Part shown: positions 52,264 to 59,994 of the stretch, piece by piece | How the letters are laid out: every line of letters starts with the position of its first letter | Numbering within the stretch: the stretch's first letter is position 1 | Assembly (NCBI GenBank): GCA_038206355.1 | Contig: JBBRAY010000002.1 | Location: 62,001-126,000 of the forward strand | Direction of reading: 5' to 3' | Length of the DNA stretch: 64,000 bases | From: JAPLDB01 sp038206355 | GTDB lineage: Bacteria > Bacteroidota > Bacteroidia > AKYH767-A > 2013-40CM-41-45 | Notes under the pieces: generated by a model | The model's database searches: none | Seen by the model: the letters and a program-made list of their open reading frames with translations, nothing else | What the model was told of the DNA's origin: nothing | Position numbers and translations under genes: made by a program

Positions 52264-52638
52264 AGTAAGTTTGATTTAAATAAATTAGATGATTGAATTA
52301 TCTTCAAACTTACAGGATTTTTTTGAATGAGAATAGAACAGATAAAGTCCGTTAGTGACCGCTGTGAATTTTAAAGATTCCTCTTTCCGCTTCTCTTCAA
52401 TCGGAATGACAATTAAAGTGTTTAATTGAGTTGGCGGAAGAGATAATTTTCCTCCGATCCGCAAATTTCGACTTCCGCCATAAACATCATTTATAACATG
52501 TCATTCCGAATGCAATTAGGAATCTCTAAAACTAAGTCACTACCTTTAGACCTAATTTTTTTCGGCAAAAATATTAGCCACAATCAATCCTTAAACTAAT
52601 TTTGAAAAATTGAAACGCACGACGGATAACCCCGCATT
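52264..52638. other. Non-coding spacer with an inverted pair of GGAATGACA repeats
   Basis: A divergent spacer. It contains copies of the GATTCC...GGAATGACA word at 52376-52411 (forward) and 52499-52526 (inverted). A related forward copy lies inside the element at 13482-13619. No coding frame seen. Confidence 0.6.
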
Positions 52639-53700
52639 ATGACCACCCCATCCTTTTCAAACTGGAGAAGCTATTTTCCACTCTTCTTAATAGTAATCTT
52701 TTCAGTTTTTCTTTTATTCGAACTGAATCAGTTTCTGAATGCTTTTCTGGGAGCGATTATCATGTACGTGCTCCTTCGTCCGCTCATGGAAAAGCTGGTG
52801 AAGCAAAAAAAATGGAAGTACCCGCTTGCGGCACTTGCATTAATGCTCGGATCATTCCTCATCATCATGCTGCCCATTCTTGGATTCAGCTATCTGTTTG
52901 TTTCAAAGATGTCCACGGTATTCAATGGCTCCTCTTTGTTCATACAGGTCATGCATACCTTTGATGAGAAGTTCACCGCACTTTTCGGAAGAGAATTATT
53001 TTCAGACGAAAACCTGAAAGCTATTCAGGAAAAAGGAACCGTATTCATTACACGCTTCCTCGGTGAAACACTGGGTATCATTGCCGATATCGGAATCATG
53101 TATTTTATTTTATACTACATGCTCATCAATACCGGCAAACTTGAAGAAGCAATCAACCATTACATCCCGCTCGAAAAAAATGATCTGCTTTTACTTGGAG
53201 ATGAACTCAAAGCACAAACCTATTCCAATGTTATCGGTGCTCCGCTGCTTGCATTAACGCAGGGAATTCTGGCATGGATCGGTTACCTGATATTTGGTAT
53301 TGAAGATGCTTTCTTCTGGGGAATGATGACAGGATTTTTTTCCTTCATTCCATTTGTTGGTAGCGCACTGGTATGGATACCCGCGGCCATCTACCAGTTT
53401 ACTTTCGGAGCTGCATGGCAGGGAATCGGTATTATCCTGCTGGGCGTTCTTGTTATCGGTACAATTGACAATGTATTCCGGTTTGTTTTTCAGAAACAGT
53501 TTGCAGATGTGCATCCGCTCATCACTGTTTTCGGAGTCATCATAGGGCTTCAGCTATTTGGTATTTCAGGCGTTATCTTCGGCCCGCTTTTACTTTCATG
53601 GTTTGTGCTGCTGATCAGGATTTACAGAAAAGATTTTAAAGCAAAAAAGGTGAACGAAAATTCTGATGCGCCCGCTGTTCAGGCAACTGAAGAGAAATGA
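52639..53700 (+). CDS. AI-2E family transporter
   Basis: 353 residues, about eight membrane helices of the AI-2E/PerM/YdiK family. LRPLMEKLVKQKKWKYPLAALALML near the N-terminus and the C-terminal GILAWIGYLIFGIEDAFFWGMMTGFFSFIPFVGSALVWIPAAIY are typical. Family members export or take up small solutes; some are sodium/proton antiporters, and AI-2 export is shown for only a few. The convergent esterase gene ends 2 bases away with no obvious terminator between them. Confidence 0.92.
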   Translation: MTTPSFSNWRSYFPLFLIVIFSVFLLFELNQFLNAFLGAIIMYVLLRPLMEKLVKQKKWKYPLAALALMLGSFLIIMLPILGFSYLFVSKMSTVFNGSSLFIQVMHTFDEKFTALFGRELFSDENLKAIQEKGTVFITRFLGETLGIIADIGIMYFILYYMLINTGKLEEAINHYIPLEKNDLLLLGDELKAQTYSNVIGAPLLALTQGILAWIGYLIFGIEDAFFWGMMTGFFSFIPFVGSALVWIPAAIYQFTFGAAWQGIGIILLGVLVIGTIDNVFRFVFQKQFADVHPLITVFGVIIGLQLFGISGVIFGPLLLSWFVLLIRIYRKDFKAKKVNENSDAPAVQATEEK

Positions 53701-53702
53701 TT

Positions 53703-54677
53703 TCAGTGTGCGACGACAAATGAAAAATTCCGGAATGAAGAAGCAGTAGAAATCGTTCCCGTATAGATTCCATCCTGCCAGTCGGCAACATGAATCTTTA
53801 ACGTGGAGTTATCGGATTTGAACTCCTTCACCATTGCTCCGAGTGAATTAAATATTCTTACTTCCTTCCCGATTTTATCTCCGCATTCAATAAATATTTC
53901 CGCTCCTGCAGGAACAGGATATACATTTACAATACCTTTTTCTGAAATATTATTTACCGACACCGTCATCTGTGCGCAGTTAACAGAATCTATCCACTGG
54001 AATGCCATGGAAAGAATCTGATTCCGGTTTGGGAAATTGATGGTATGTCCGATTCCCGGCATCAACGTATCTTTTTCGATGGCGTTGTTGGCAATCAATG
54101 CAGTTCGTACAGGGTAAAAGCGTGTATTGGGACTATCGCTTCCGCCGTGAACAAGAAAAAACGGTTTACCATTTGCGTTTTGAATGATCCCGTTCACTTC
54201 TGTGGTACCACTAATGGCAGCGCCTATCGGAATGAATCCGCCAAAGCGCCACGAATGATTCAGTCCATAAGTATAAGTTGTTTTTCCTCCCCATGAGAAA
54301 CCCATCACATACGTTTTCATCGTATCGATATTATACCAGACCGACATAGAATCCAGCAGCGCTGAAGTAAATGCAGTGTCAATGGGATCATCAACAGCGC
54401 CATCAGGGCCTCCATCAGGACAAACAAGAACAAGATTGTTGGCTTCAGCAAAATCAGTGAGTGTATCGCACCATGAAATTGAATTCCATGCAGCCGTATT
54501 CAAAGGATGCAGTCCAAGCATGAGCCGGTGTGGTACAGCGGTATTGTACCCCGATGGAATATAGAGTGAGTATTTTTTTGCCGTATCAGTCTGGAAAGGA
54601 AATGTTCCATCAACACGTACCTGAGCATTACTAAAGAGAAAGGCGAATGTAATAATGCCTGTAAGAATAAGTTTCAT
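53703..54677 (-). CDS. Secreted esterase/hydrolase (PHB-depolymerase-like) with T9SS type A tail
   Basis: 324 residues. Signal peptide MKLILTGIITFAFLFSNAQ. An alpha/beta hydrolase core carries the nucleophile elbow MGFSWGGKTTY, the oxyanion segment LMLGLHPLNTAAW and a late His in MPGIGHTINFP. From about residue 245 a short type A sorting domain follows (NVYPVPAGAEIFIECG...RIFNSLGAMVKEF...WQDGIYTGTIS). The substrate is unknown; feruloyl esterases and polyhydroxybutyrate depolymerases share this fold. Confidence 0.87.
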   Translation of the reverse strand: MKLILTGIITFAFLFSNAQVRVDGTFPFQTDTAKKYSLYIPSGYNTAVPHRLMLGLHPLNTAAWNSISWCDTLTDFAEANNLVLVCPDGGPDGAVDDPIDTAFTSALLDSMSVWYNIDTMKTYVMGFSWGGKTTYTYGLNHSWRFGGFIPIGAAISGTTEVNGIIQNANGKPFFLVHGGSDSPNTRFYPVRTALIANNAIEKDTLMPGIGHTINFPNRNQILSMAFQWIDSVNCAQMTVSVNNISEKGIVNVYPVPAGAEIFIECGDKIGKEVRIFNSLGAMVKEFKSDNSTLKIHVADWQDGIYTGTISTASSFRNFSFVVAH

Positions 54678-54691
54678 TGGAATAATTTTTA

Positions 54692-54699
54692 CGAATGTA
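54692..54699 (-). promoter_or_regulatory. -7 promoter element TACATTCG
   Basis: Minus strand, fits TAnnTTYG, 14 bases before the ATG of the esterase gene. Confidence 0.45.
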
Positions 54700-54766
54700 A
54701 TCCAAATTTTGATTCATCCTTTTCTGATACAGGTAGCAACAGCTCACTTTTCAAAAAAAATAATTT

Positions 54767-55687
54767 TTATTTCCCGAACCTGTATTGATAGGAGGCCGAC
54801 AAAACGAGTCCCCTCGTTAAACCATCGGCGCGGACCTTTCGAACAATAAGCGGCGCACCGATAAGCACACCGATTCCTGAATGTCCGGAAATTAAATACT
54901 GAAAATTTCCTGTAATGTTAAGCGTCAGCCCGTCAGAACCATCAAGAGAAATTTCCTTACCAAAAGCATCGGTAATTTTATCTTTCTGAATTCTGTATAG
55001 CGTCAGTACGCCTGCTGAAATCTGCACTTTATTCAAATCAAAATTTCGTTCAACCCTGAAGAGCGCGTCATCACTACGCTTCAGGAGGTTGGATTCAAAA
55101 TATCCATTTCTCTCAACTACGTAATCATCGCTGTGAAGAAATTTATTTTCATTGTTATTGCTCATAACCTTTTGGTATCCCAACCCTGCATTCCACTTAC
55201 GGTAACGATAAGAAATTCCCAGCACAAGATCAGTTGTACCCAATCCCGTCTGGTAAGGCATTGGCAATGGAATACTATTGATAGCTAAATCTGTTTTTCC
55301 GGTTGGTAATTTAGCGCCCGCTGTAATCGAAAGAGCAGAATTATTCCCGGAGAACATTTGCCGGCTCAGACTTACTGACAGATCCCCTACTCCTCCGGTA
55401 CTTCCAAGATCTCCGTTTACAATTACATAAGGAATTTTGATTTGTAAAACATTCTTGCGGAGAAAGCCCAGTTCGATTTCTGGAATTATATGAATGTGTT
55501 GTGTACCCCGTTCACCGATTCCAAATGCAAGACTAATTTTTGCACTGTGATGAAAGGAAGAGTCGGCAGCTGAAACCGGCGCCAGCGTACCGATGGAACA
55601 AAATCCGGCATCACTACATCCCTGTGAAAACATTTTGGGAGATGCAAGCGTCAGGACTGCAAAAAATAATAATTGTCTTTTTTTCAT
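54767..55687 (-). CDS. Predicted outer-membrane beta-barrel protein
   Basis: 306 residues from ATG 55687, which begins the signal peptide MKKRQLLFFAVLTLASPKMFSQ; an in-frame start at 55798 would bury that signal. After a short Cys-containing segment (GCSDAGFCSIGTLAP), the protein is beta-rich with alternating hydrophobic residues and ends in SYQYRFGK. GAKLPTGKTDLAI resembles transporter-like barrels of the phenol-degradation MetA group. No adjacent partner, function unknown. Confidence 0.75.
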   Translation of the reverse strand: MKKRQLLFFAVLTLASPKMFSQGCSDAGFCSIGTLAPVSAADSSFHHSAKISLAFGIGERGTQHIHIIPEIELGFLRKNVLQIKIPYVIVNGDLGSTGGVGDLSVSLSRQMFSGNNSALSITAGAKLPTGKTDLAINSIPLPMPYQTGLGTTDLVLGISYRYRKWNAGLGYQKVMSNNNENKFLHSDDYVVERNGYFESNLLKRSDDALFRVERNFDLNKVQISAGVLTLYRIQKDKITDAFGKEISLDGSDGLTLNITGNFQYLISGHSGIGVLIGAPLIVRKVRADGLTRGLVLSASYQYRFGK

Positions 55688-56031
55688 GTTAGTGGTTTTA
55701 AATTGACTCCCCGGTTTATCATCTTGCCGATACCTGAAATCATCAGAAATTGCTTGCATCGCAAGATAGTGGGACTGCAGGTATCTCAGTAACAACAAGT
55801 TTTAAACCCATTTAGTTTTATCCCTTTTAGAAGTTTATGGTTACCCGCTTTTTCTGATATTCGCGGCGGAGTAAGAAGTAAGAAGTTGGCAGTTGGCAAA
55901 GGACATCGGCCATTTTATATTCGTACTTCGTAGATTCGCAATCATTCGTATTTAGTACTTTGTAAATTCGTAAATATTCATACTTAGTACTTAGTACTTA
56001 GTAAATTAGTATAGATTAGTAATTAGTACCC
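55688..56031. other. Divergent spacer largely made of word repeats
   Basis: About 340 bases between the barrel gene and valS. The right half is repetitive (55869-56029). No coding frame and no clear TAnnTTTG next to valS. Confidence 0.6.
55869..56029. repeat. Word-repeat tract abutting the valS start
   Basis: Words GTAAGAA, AGTTGGCAGTTGGCAA, then many variants of TTCGTA and ACTTAGTACTTAGTA. It reaches to 2 bases before the valS ATG, so the leader and probably the promoter are made of this repeat. AGTTGGCAGTTGGCAA is shared with leuS. Confidence 0.75.
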
Positions 56032-58686
56032 ATGGAGATAAACAAAACATACGACCCCTCACTCATTGAAGACAAGTGGTATAAGTACTGGATGGAACAC
56101 AAATTTTTCAAAAGTGTTCCTGATGAACGTGAGCCCTATACAATTGTGATCCCGCCACCCAATGTTACGGGTGTGTTGCACATGGGACACATGCTCAACA
56201 ACACGCTCCAGGATGTATTGATCCGCCGTGCGCGCATGCTTGGGAAAAATGCATGCTGGGTACCGGGAACCGACCATGCAAGTATTGCTACAGAAGCGAA
56301 AGTGGTACAGATGCTTCGTGAGCGCGGTATCAAAAAATCTGATCTCTCCAGAGAAGATTTCATGAAGTATGCATGGGAATGGAAAGAAAAATACGGTGGA
56401 ATTATTCTCGAGCAGTTGAAGAAACTCGGTGCAAGCTGCGACTGGGACCGAACGTCATTTACCATGGACAAGGGATATTACAATGACGTGATCAATGTAT
56501 TCATCGACCTGTATAACAAAGGATACATCTACCGCGGCAAGCGCATGGTGAACTGGGATCCTGTTGCATTGACTGCAGTGAGTGATGAAGAAGTAATTTT
56601 CAAACAGGTCAACTCCAAACTTGTCTATGTAAAATATATGTTGGAGGAAACTTCCAACCTCAAACCTCAATCTCCAAACTTCCTCGTCGTTGCAACCGTA
56701 CGTCCCGAAACCATCATGGGTGACGTTGCTGTGGCTGTGCATCCGGAAGATGAACGCTACAAACACCTGGTCGGAAAAAAAGTAATTGTTCCATTGGTGA
56801 ATCGTGCTGTTCCAATCATTACAGATGACGGCATCGATCGTGAATTCGGAACAGGATGTCTGAAGGTTACGCCTGCGCACGATATTGTTGACTATGAAAT
56901 AGGTCTGAAAAATAATTTGCCCATTATCGATACCTTGAATGAAGACGGAACCATTTCTGAATCCGGACAAGTATTCGTGGGCATGGATCGTTTTGCTGCG
57001 CGTAAAGCGGCACTGAAAAAACTGGAAGAAGACGGACTGATTGAAAAGATGGAAGACTACTCTCATCAGGTAGGACATAGCGAACGGACCAATGCAGTGA
57101 TCGAACCGCGGCTGAGTATGCAATGGTTTCTGAAGATGAAAGACATCAGTAAACCGGCGTTGGATGCAGTGATGAATGGTGAAGTAAATCTCATTCCGAA
57201 TAAATTCATCAATACCTATAAGCACTGGATGGAGAACGTGCGCGACTGGTGTCTGAGTCGTCAATTATGGTGGGGACAACGCATTCCTGCATGGTACTCT
57301 CCGAATGGAGAATATGTTGTGGCAAAAACAGAAGATGAAGCAGTTGAAAAATTCAAAAGTCAAAAGGTAGAAGTTAAAAGAGAAGAAATCAAACAAGATG
57401 AAGATGTGTTAGATACGTGGGCATCATCATGGTTGTGGCCGATCAGTGTTTTTGACGGCATGGAAAATCCGGATAATGAAGACATCAAATATTATTATCC
57501 GACCAACGACCTGATTACTGCTCCGGAGATTTTATTTTTCTGGGTGGCGAGGATGATCATTGCAGGATATGAATACAGAGGCGAGAAACCGTTTACCAAT
57601 GTATATCTCACGGGTATTGTGCGCGACAAACTCGGAAGAAAGATGAGCAAGTCGCTGGGCAATTCGCCTGATCCGCTGGAACTGATTACAAAATATTCCG
57701 CTGACGGAGTGCGCGTGGGAATGCTGCTTTGTTCTCCTGCAGGAAATGATCTGCCATTTGACGAAGGCCATTGTGAGCAGGGAAGAAATTTTGCGAATAA
57801 AATCTGGAATGCATTCCGACTCATCAAAGGCTGGACGATTGACGACAGCGAACCCTCTCAGAAAAACCAGATGGCCATTGACTGGTTCTCTGCGAAACTG
57901 AGTGCGGAAATAGAAAACATCAACGACCTCTATTCCAAATACAGGATCAGTGAAGCATTGATGGCATCTTATAAACTGATGTGGGATGATTTCTGTGCCT
58001 GGTATCTGGAGATGGTGAAACCGGATTTCGTAGATGGAGCCGCATTGCCGATTGACAACTATACATACAATTCTACCATTGAATTTTTTGAAGAGCTGTT
58101 GAAGGTATTGCATCCATTCATGCCATTTATCACAGAGGAATTATGGCATCTCATTGGCGAGCGCGAAGAGAAAGAATGCATCATGGTTGCCGAGTGGCCG
58201 GAAGCAATTACGTCTGATCCCGGAATTTTAAAACGTTTTGAAGCACTGATGGATTCTATTGTACAGATCCGCAACGTGCGGAATGAAAGAAATATTTCTC
58301 CGAAAGATGCGCTGGAGCTTTACATCAGAATTCCTGAAAATCCTGTTAGCAAATCTTTTGAACCGCTGATGATGAAGATGTGCAACCTGAGCGCCATACA
58401 TTACACAGAAGACAAAGTAGAAAATGCCGCCTCTTTCATTTCATCCAACATTGAATTTTTTGTTCCGCTTGCAGGAAAAATAAATGTAGAAGATGAAAAG
58501 GCAAAACTGATGAAGGACATTGACTACAACAAGGGCTTTTTAAAATCCGTGCAATCAAAACTTGCCAATGAACGCTTTGTATCCAATGCCAAGCCCGAAG
58601 TAGTTGACAGCGAAAGAAAGAAAGAAGCGGATGCGTTGAATAAGATTAAAACGCTGGAAGAACAGCTTGGAATGCTGGAGAAGTGA
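56032..58686 (+). CDS. valS: Valyl-tRNA synthetase
   Basis: 884 residues, standard length. Charges tRNA-Val and edits mischarged Thr. The HIGH motif is GVLHMGHM (about 47-51), the editing domain contains VATVRPETIMGDVAVAVHP and GTGCLKVTPAHD, and KMSKS is in LGRKMSKSLGNSPDP. A helical anticodon domain and C-terminal coiled coil (DIDYNKGFLKSVQSKLANE...) follow. Two segments look like late insertions coded by dispersed repeats: TSNLKPQSPNF just before the editing-domain strand and KFKSQKVEVKREEIK before the second catalytic segment. Both remain in frame. Confidence 0.97.
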   Translation: MEINKTYDPSLIEDKWYKYWMEHKFFKSVPDEREPYTIVIPPPNVTGVLHMGHMLNNTLQDVLIRRARMLGKNACWVPGTDHASIATEAKVVQMLRERGIKKSDLSREDFMKYAWEWKEKYGGIILEQLKKLGASCDWDRTSFTMDKGYYNDVINVFIDLYNKGYIYRGKRMVNWDPVALTAVSDEEVIFKQVNSKLVYVKYMLEETSNLKPQSPNFLVVATVRPETIMGDVAVAVHPEDERYKHLVGKKVIVPLVNRAVPIITDDGIDREFGTGCLKVTPAHDIVDYEIGLKNNLPIIDTLNEDGTISESGQVFVGMDRFAARKAALKKLEEDGLIEKMEDYSHQVGHSERTNAVIEPRLSMQWFLKMKDISKPALDAVMNGEVNLIPNKFINTYKHWMENVRDWCLSRQLWWGQRIPAWYSPNGEYVVAKTEDEAVEKFKSQKVEVKREEIKQDEDVLDTWASSWLWPISVFDGMENPDNEDIKYYYPTNDLITAPEILFFWVARMIIAGYEYRGEKPFTNVYLTGIVRDKLGRKMSKSLGNSPDPLELITKYSADGVRVGMLLCSPAGNDLPFDEGHCEQGRNFANKIWNAFRLIKGWTIDDSEPSQKNQMAIDWFSAKLSAEIENINDLYSKYRISEALMASYKLMWDDFCAWYLEMVKPDFVDGAALPIDNYTYNSTIEFFEELLKVLHPFMPFITEELWHLIGEREEKECIMVAEWPEAITSDPGILKRFEALMDSIVQIRNVRNERNISPKDALELYIRIPENPVSKSFEPLMMKMCNLSAIHYTEDKVENAASFISSNIEFFVPLAGKINVEDEKAKLMKDIDYNKGFLKSVQSKLANERFVSNAKPEVVDSERKKEADALNKIKTLEEQLGMLEK
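56650..56682 (+). repeat. Word repeat inside valS, first tract
   Basis: Variants of CTTCCAACCTCAAACCTCAA and TCTCCAAACTTC, reading TSNLKPQSPNF in frame. The units repeat a C-A-A-[AC]-C-T-C pattern, typical of non-coding word tracts rather than of aminoacyl-tRNA synthetase sequence. Confidence 0.5.
57350..57395 (+). repeat. Word repeat inside valS, second tract
   Basis: Contains AAAAGGTAGAAGTTAAAAG. Its first 13 bases occur at 50360-50386 (reverse complement), and TAGAAGTTAAAAG occurs at 17332-17360. Encodes KFKSQKVEVKREEIK in frame. Confidence 0.65.
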
Positions 58687-58859
58687 GGAAGGTTGGTGAG
58701 GATGGGGTGAGTTTCAGGATGAAACGCAAAAAGAAAACCGTCATTTGTTCGCGATGGGTATGTTGAGATAACGAAGTTTTATAGTGTTGAATTGGGTATA
58801 TTTAATAGTTGCTTGCAACTCTTGGGGAAACTGCTAACTCCAACTGACTTGCAAGAAAT

Positions 58860-58867
58860 TAACTTTG
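58860..58867 (+). promoter_or_regulatory. -7 promoter element TAACTTTG
   Basis: Exact TAnnTTTG, 23 bases before ATG 58891. It supports that ATG over an upstream in-frame TTG at 58792. Confidence 0.55.
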
Positions 58868-58890
58868 ACAAAAACAATAAAATAAAACCT

Positions 58891-59823
58891 ATGGACTATA
58901 TCTCAACGACAGCACTTGCAACCGAACTTGACATGAAATCAAGCGACTTGTTTGACAAACTGAAAACGCTTGGTTGGATAGAAAAGAAAAGTGACAAATG
59001 GACTTTGACCGAACTTGGAAAACAGAAAGGTGGACAGACACGAACCAATCCAAAGTTTGGTGAATTCGTTGTGTGGCCTGAAAATATTTCGTTTGACAAC
59101 AAACAACAATCTAAAGGCGGGCGAAAACTTTTAAGCTCAACCACAATCGGAGAGCATTTTAATATTTCAAATCAAAGAGTCAATTTAATTCTTTCGGAAC
59201 TTGGATGGATTGAAAAAGGTGTTGCAGGTTGGACATTGACTAAATTGGGAATGGTGTTTAATGGAAAACAATTGGAACACGACACATCGGGAAAAAATTA
59301 TGTTTTGTGGCCAGACGAAATTCTAACTAACAAACATCTTTTAGGAGTGCTTAATGAAACAACACAAGAACAGAAAGTTGATTTCAGACAAACAGCAACT
59401 ATTGAAAAAAATATTCAGCCCACCACTCCACAAACAACAACTTACATTGATTCATTCAGGGCTAAATATCCACCGACACAAAAAACACTTGACGGACATA
59501 TTGTAAGGTCAAAATCAGAACAACTAATTGACAACTTTTTATATCATCATGGAATTGTTCATGCCTACGAAAGAAAACTTCCGACAGAAGAAGATTGCTA
59601 TTGCGACTTTTATATTCCATCAGGCAACGGAAGACCGCAAGCTGTTTACATTGAGTATTGGGGTTTAGAAAATGACCTGAAATATTTGGAAAGGAAAAAG
59701 CGAAAATTAGAAATTTATAAAAAGAACGGCTTTGCTTTAATAGAATTAGTTGACGAGGAAATGCAAAACTTGGAAGAGATACTGACAAGAAAACTTATTA
59801 AGCACAACATAAAAGTTGGATAA
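58891..59823 (+). CDS. Winged-helix protein with C-terminal PD-(D/E)XK-like nuclease domain
   Basis: 310 residues. Two repeats of a winged-helix-like unit (about 5-45, TALATELDMKSSDLFDKLKTLGWIEK; about 80-120, TTIGEHFNISNQRVNLILSELGWIEK) share the S-x-L-x-x-L-G-W-I-E-K ending. Each is followed by a WTLTxLG segment and a VVWP/VLWP strand. After a low-complexity linker comes a nuclease-like domain: VRSKSEQLIDNFLYHHGI, Asp239 in CDFYIP, Glu255 and Trp257 in YIEYWG, and a Lys-rich helix. This pattern is found at the C-terminus of some UvrD-type helicases. It immediately precedes a type I restriction operon on the same strand but has its own promoter. Confidence 0.8.
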   Translation: MDYISTTALATELDMKSSDLFDKLKTLGWIEKKSDKWTLTELGKQKGGQTRTNPKFGEFVVWPENISFDNKQQSKGGRKLLSSTTIGEHFNISNQRVNLILSELGWIEKGVAGWTLTKLGMVFNGKQLEHDTSGKNYVLWPDEILTNKHLLGVLNETTQEQKVDFRQTATIEKNIQPTTPQTTTYIDSFRAKYPPTQKTLDGHIVRSKSEQLIDNFLYHHGIVHAYERKLPTEEDCYCDFYIPSGNGRPQAVYIEYWGLENDLKYLERKKRKLEIYKKNGFALIELVDEEMQNLEEILTRKLIKHNIKVG

Positions 59824-59968
59824 CTAACAACACGAAATGATTACTGCTTCTACTAAACTTTTTTCAGGACGAGTCATCATTTTTTTTACCGACACACAAA
59901 CCCACCGCAGAAAAATAAATGAAAGAGTGTTTCCGCCAATGCTTTAAGAAAACCATACTTTAGAATCC

Positions 59969-59976
59969 TATCTTTG
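59969..59976 (+). promoter_or_regulatory. -7 promoter element TATCTTTG of the restriction operon
   Basis: Exact TAnnTTTG, 18 bases before ATG 59995. The leader would be about 12 bases. Confidence 0.6.
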
Positions 59977-59994
59977 AAAACTTTAATAATATAA

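Noticed and set aside
56455..57264. 269-codon open frame antisense to valS
   Set aside because: It is fully inside a highly conserved gene on the other strand; its His/Phe-rich content is a by-product of the valS codons.
57532..58113. 193-codon open frame antisense to valS
   Set aside because: Shadow of valS with no start context or domain.
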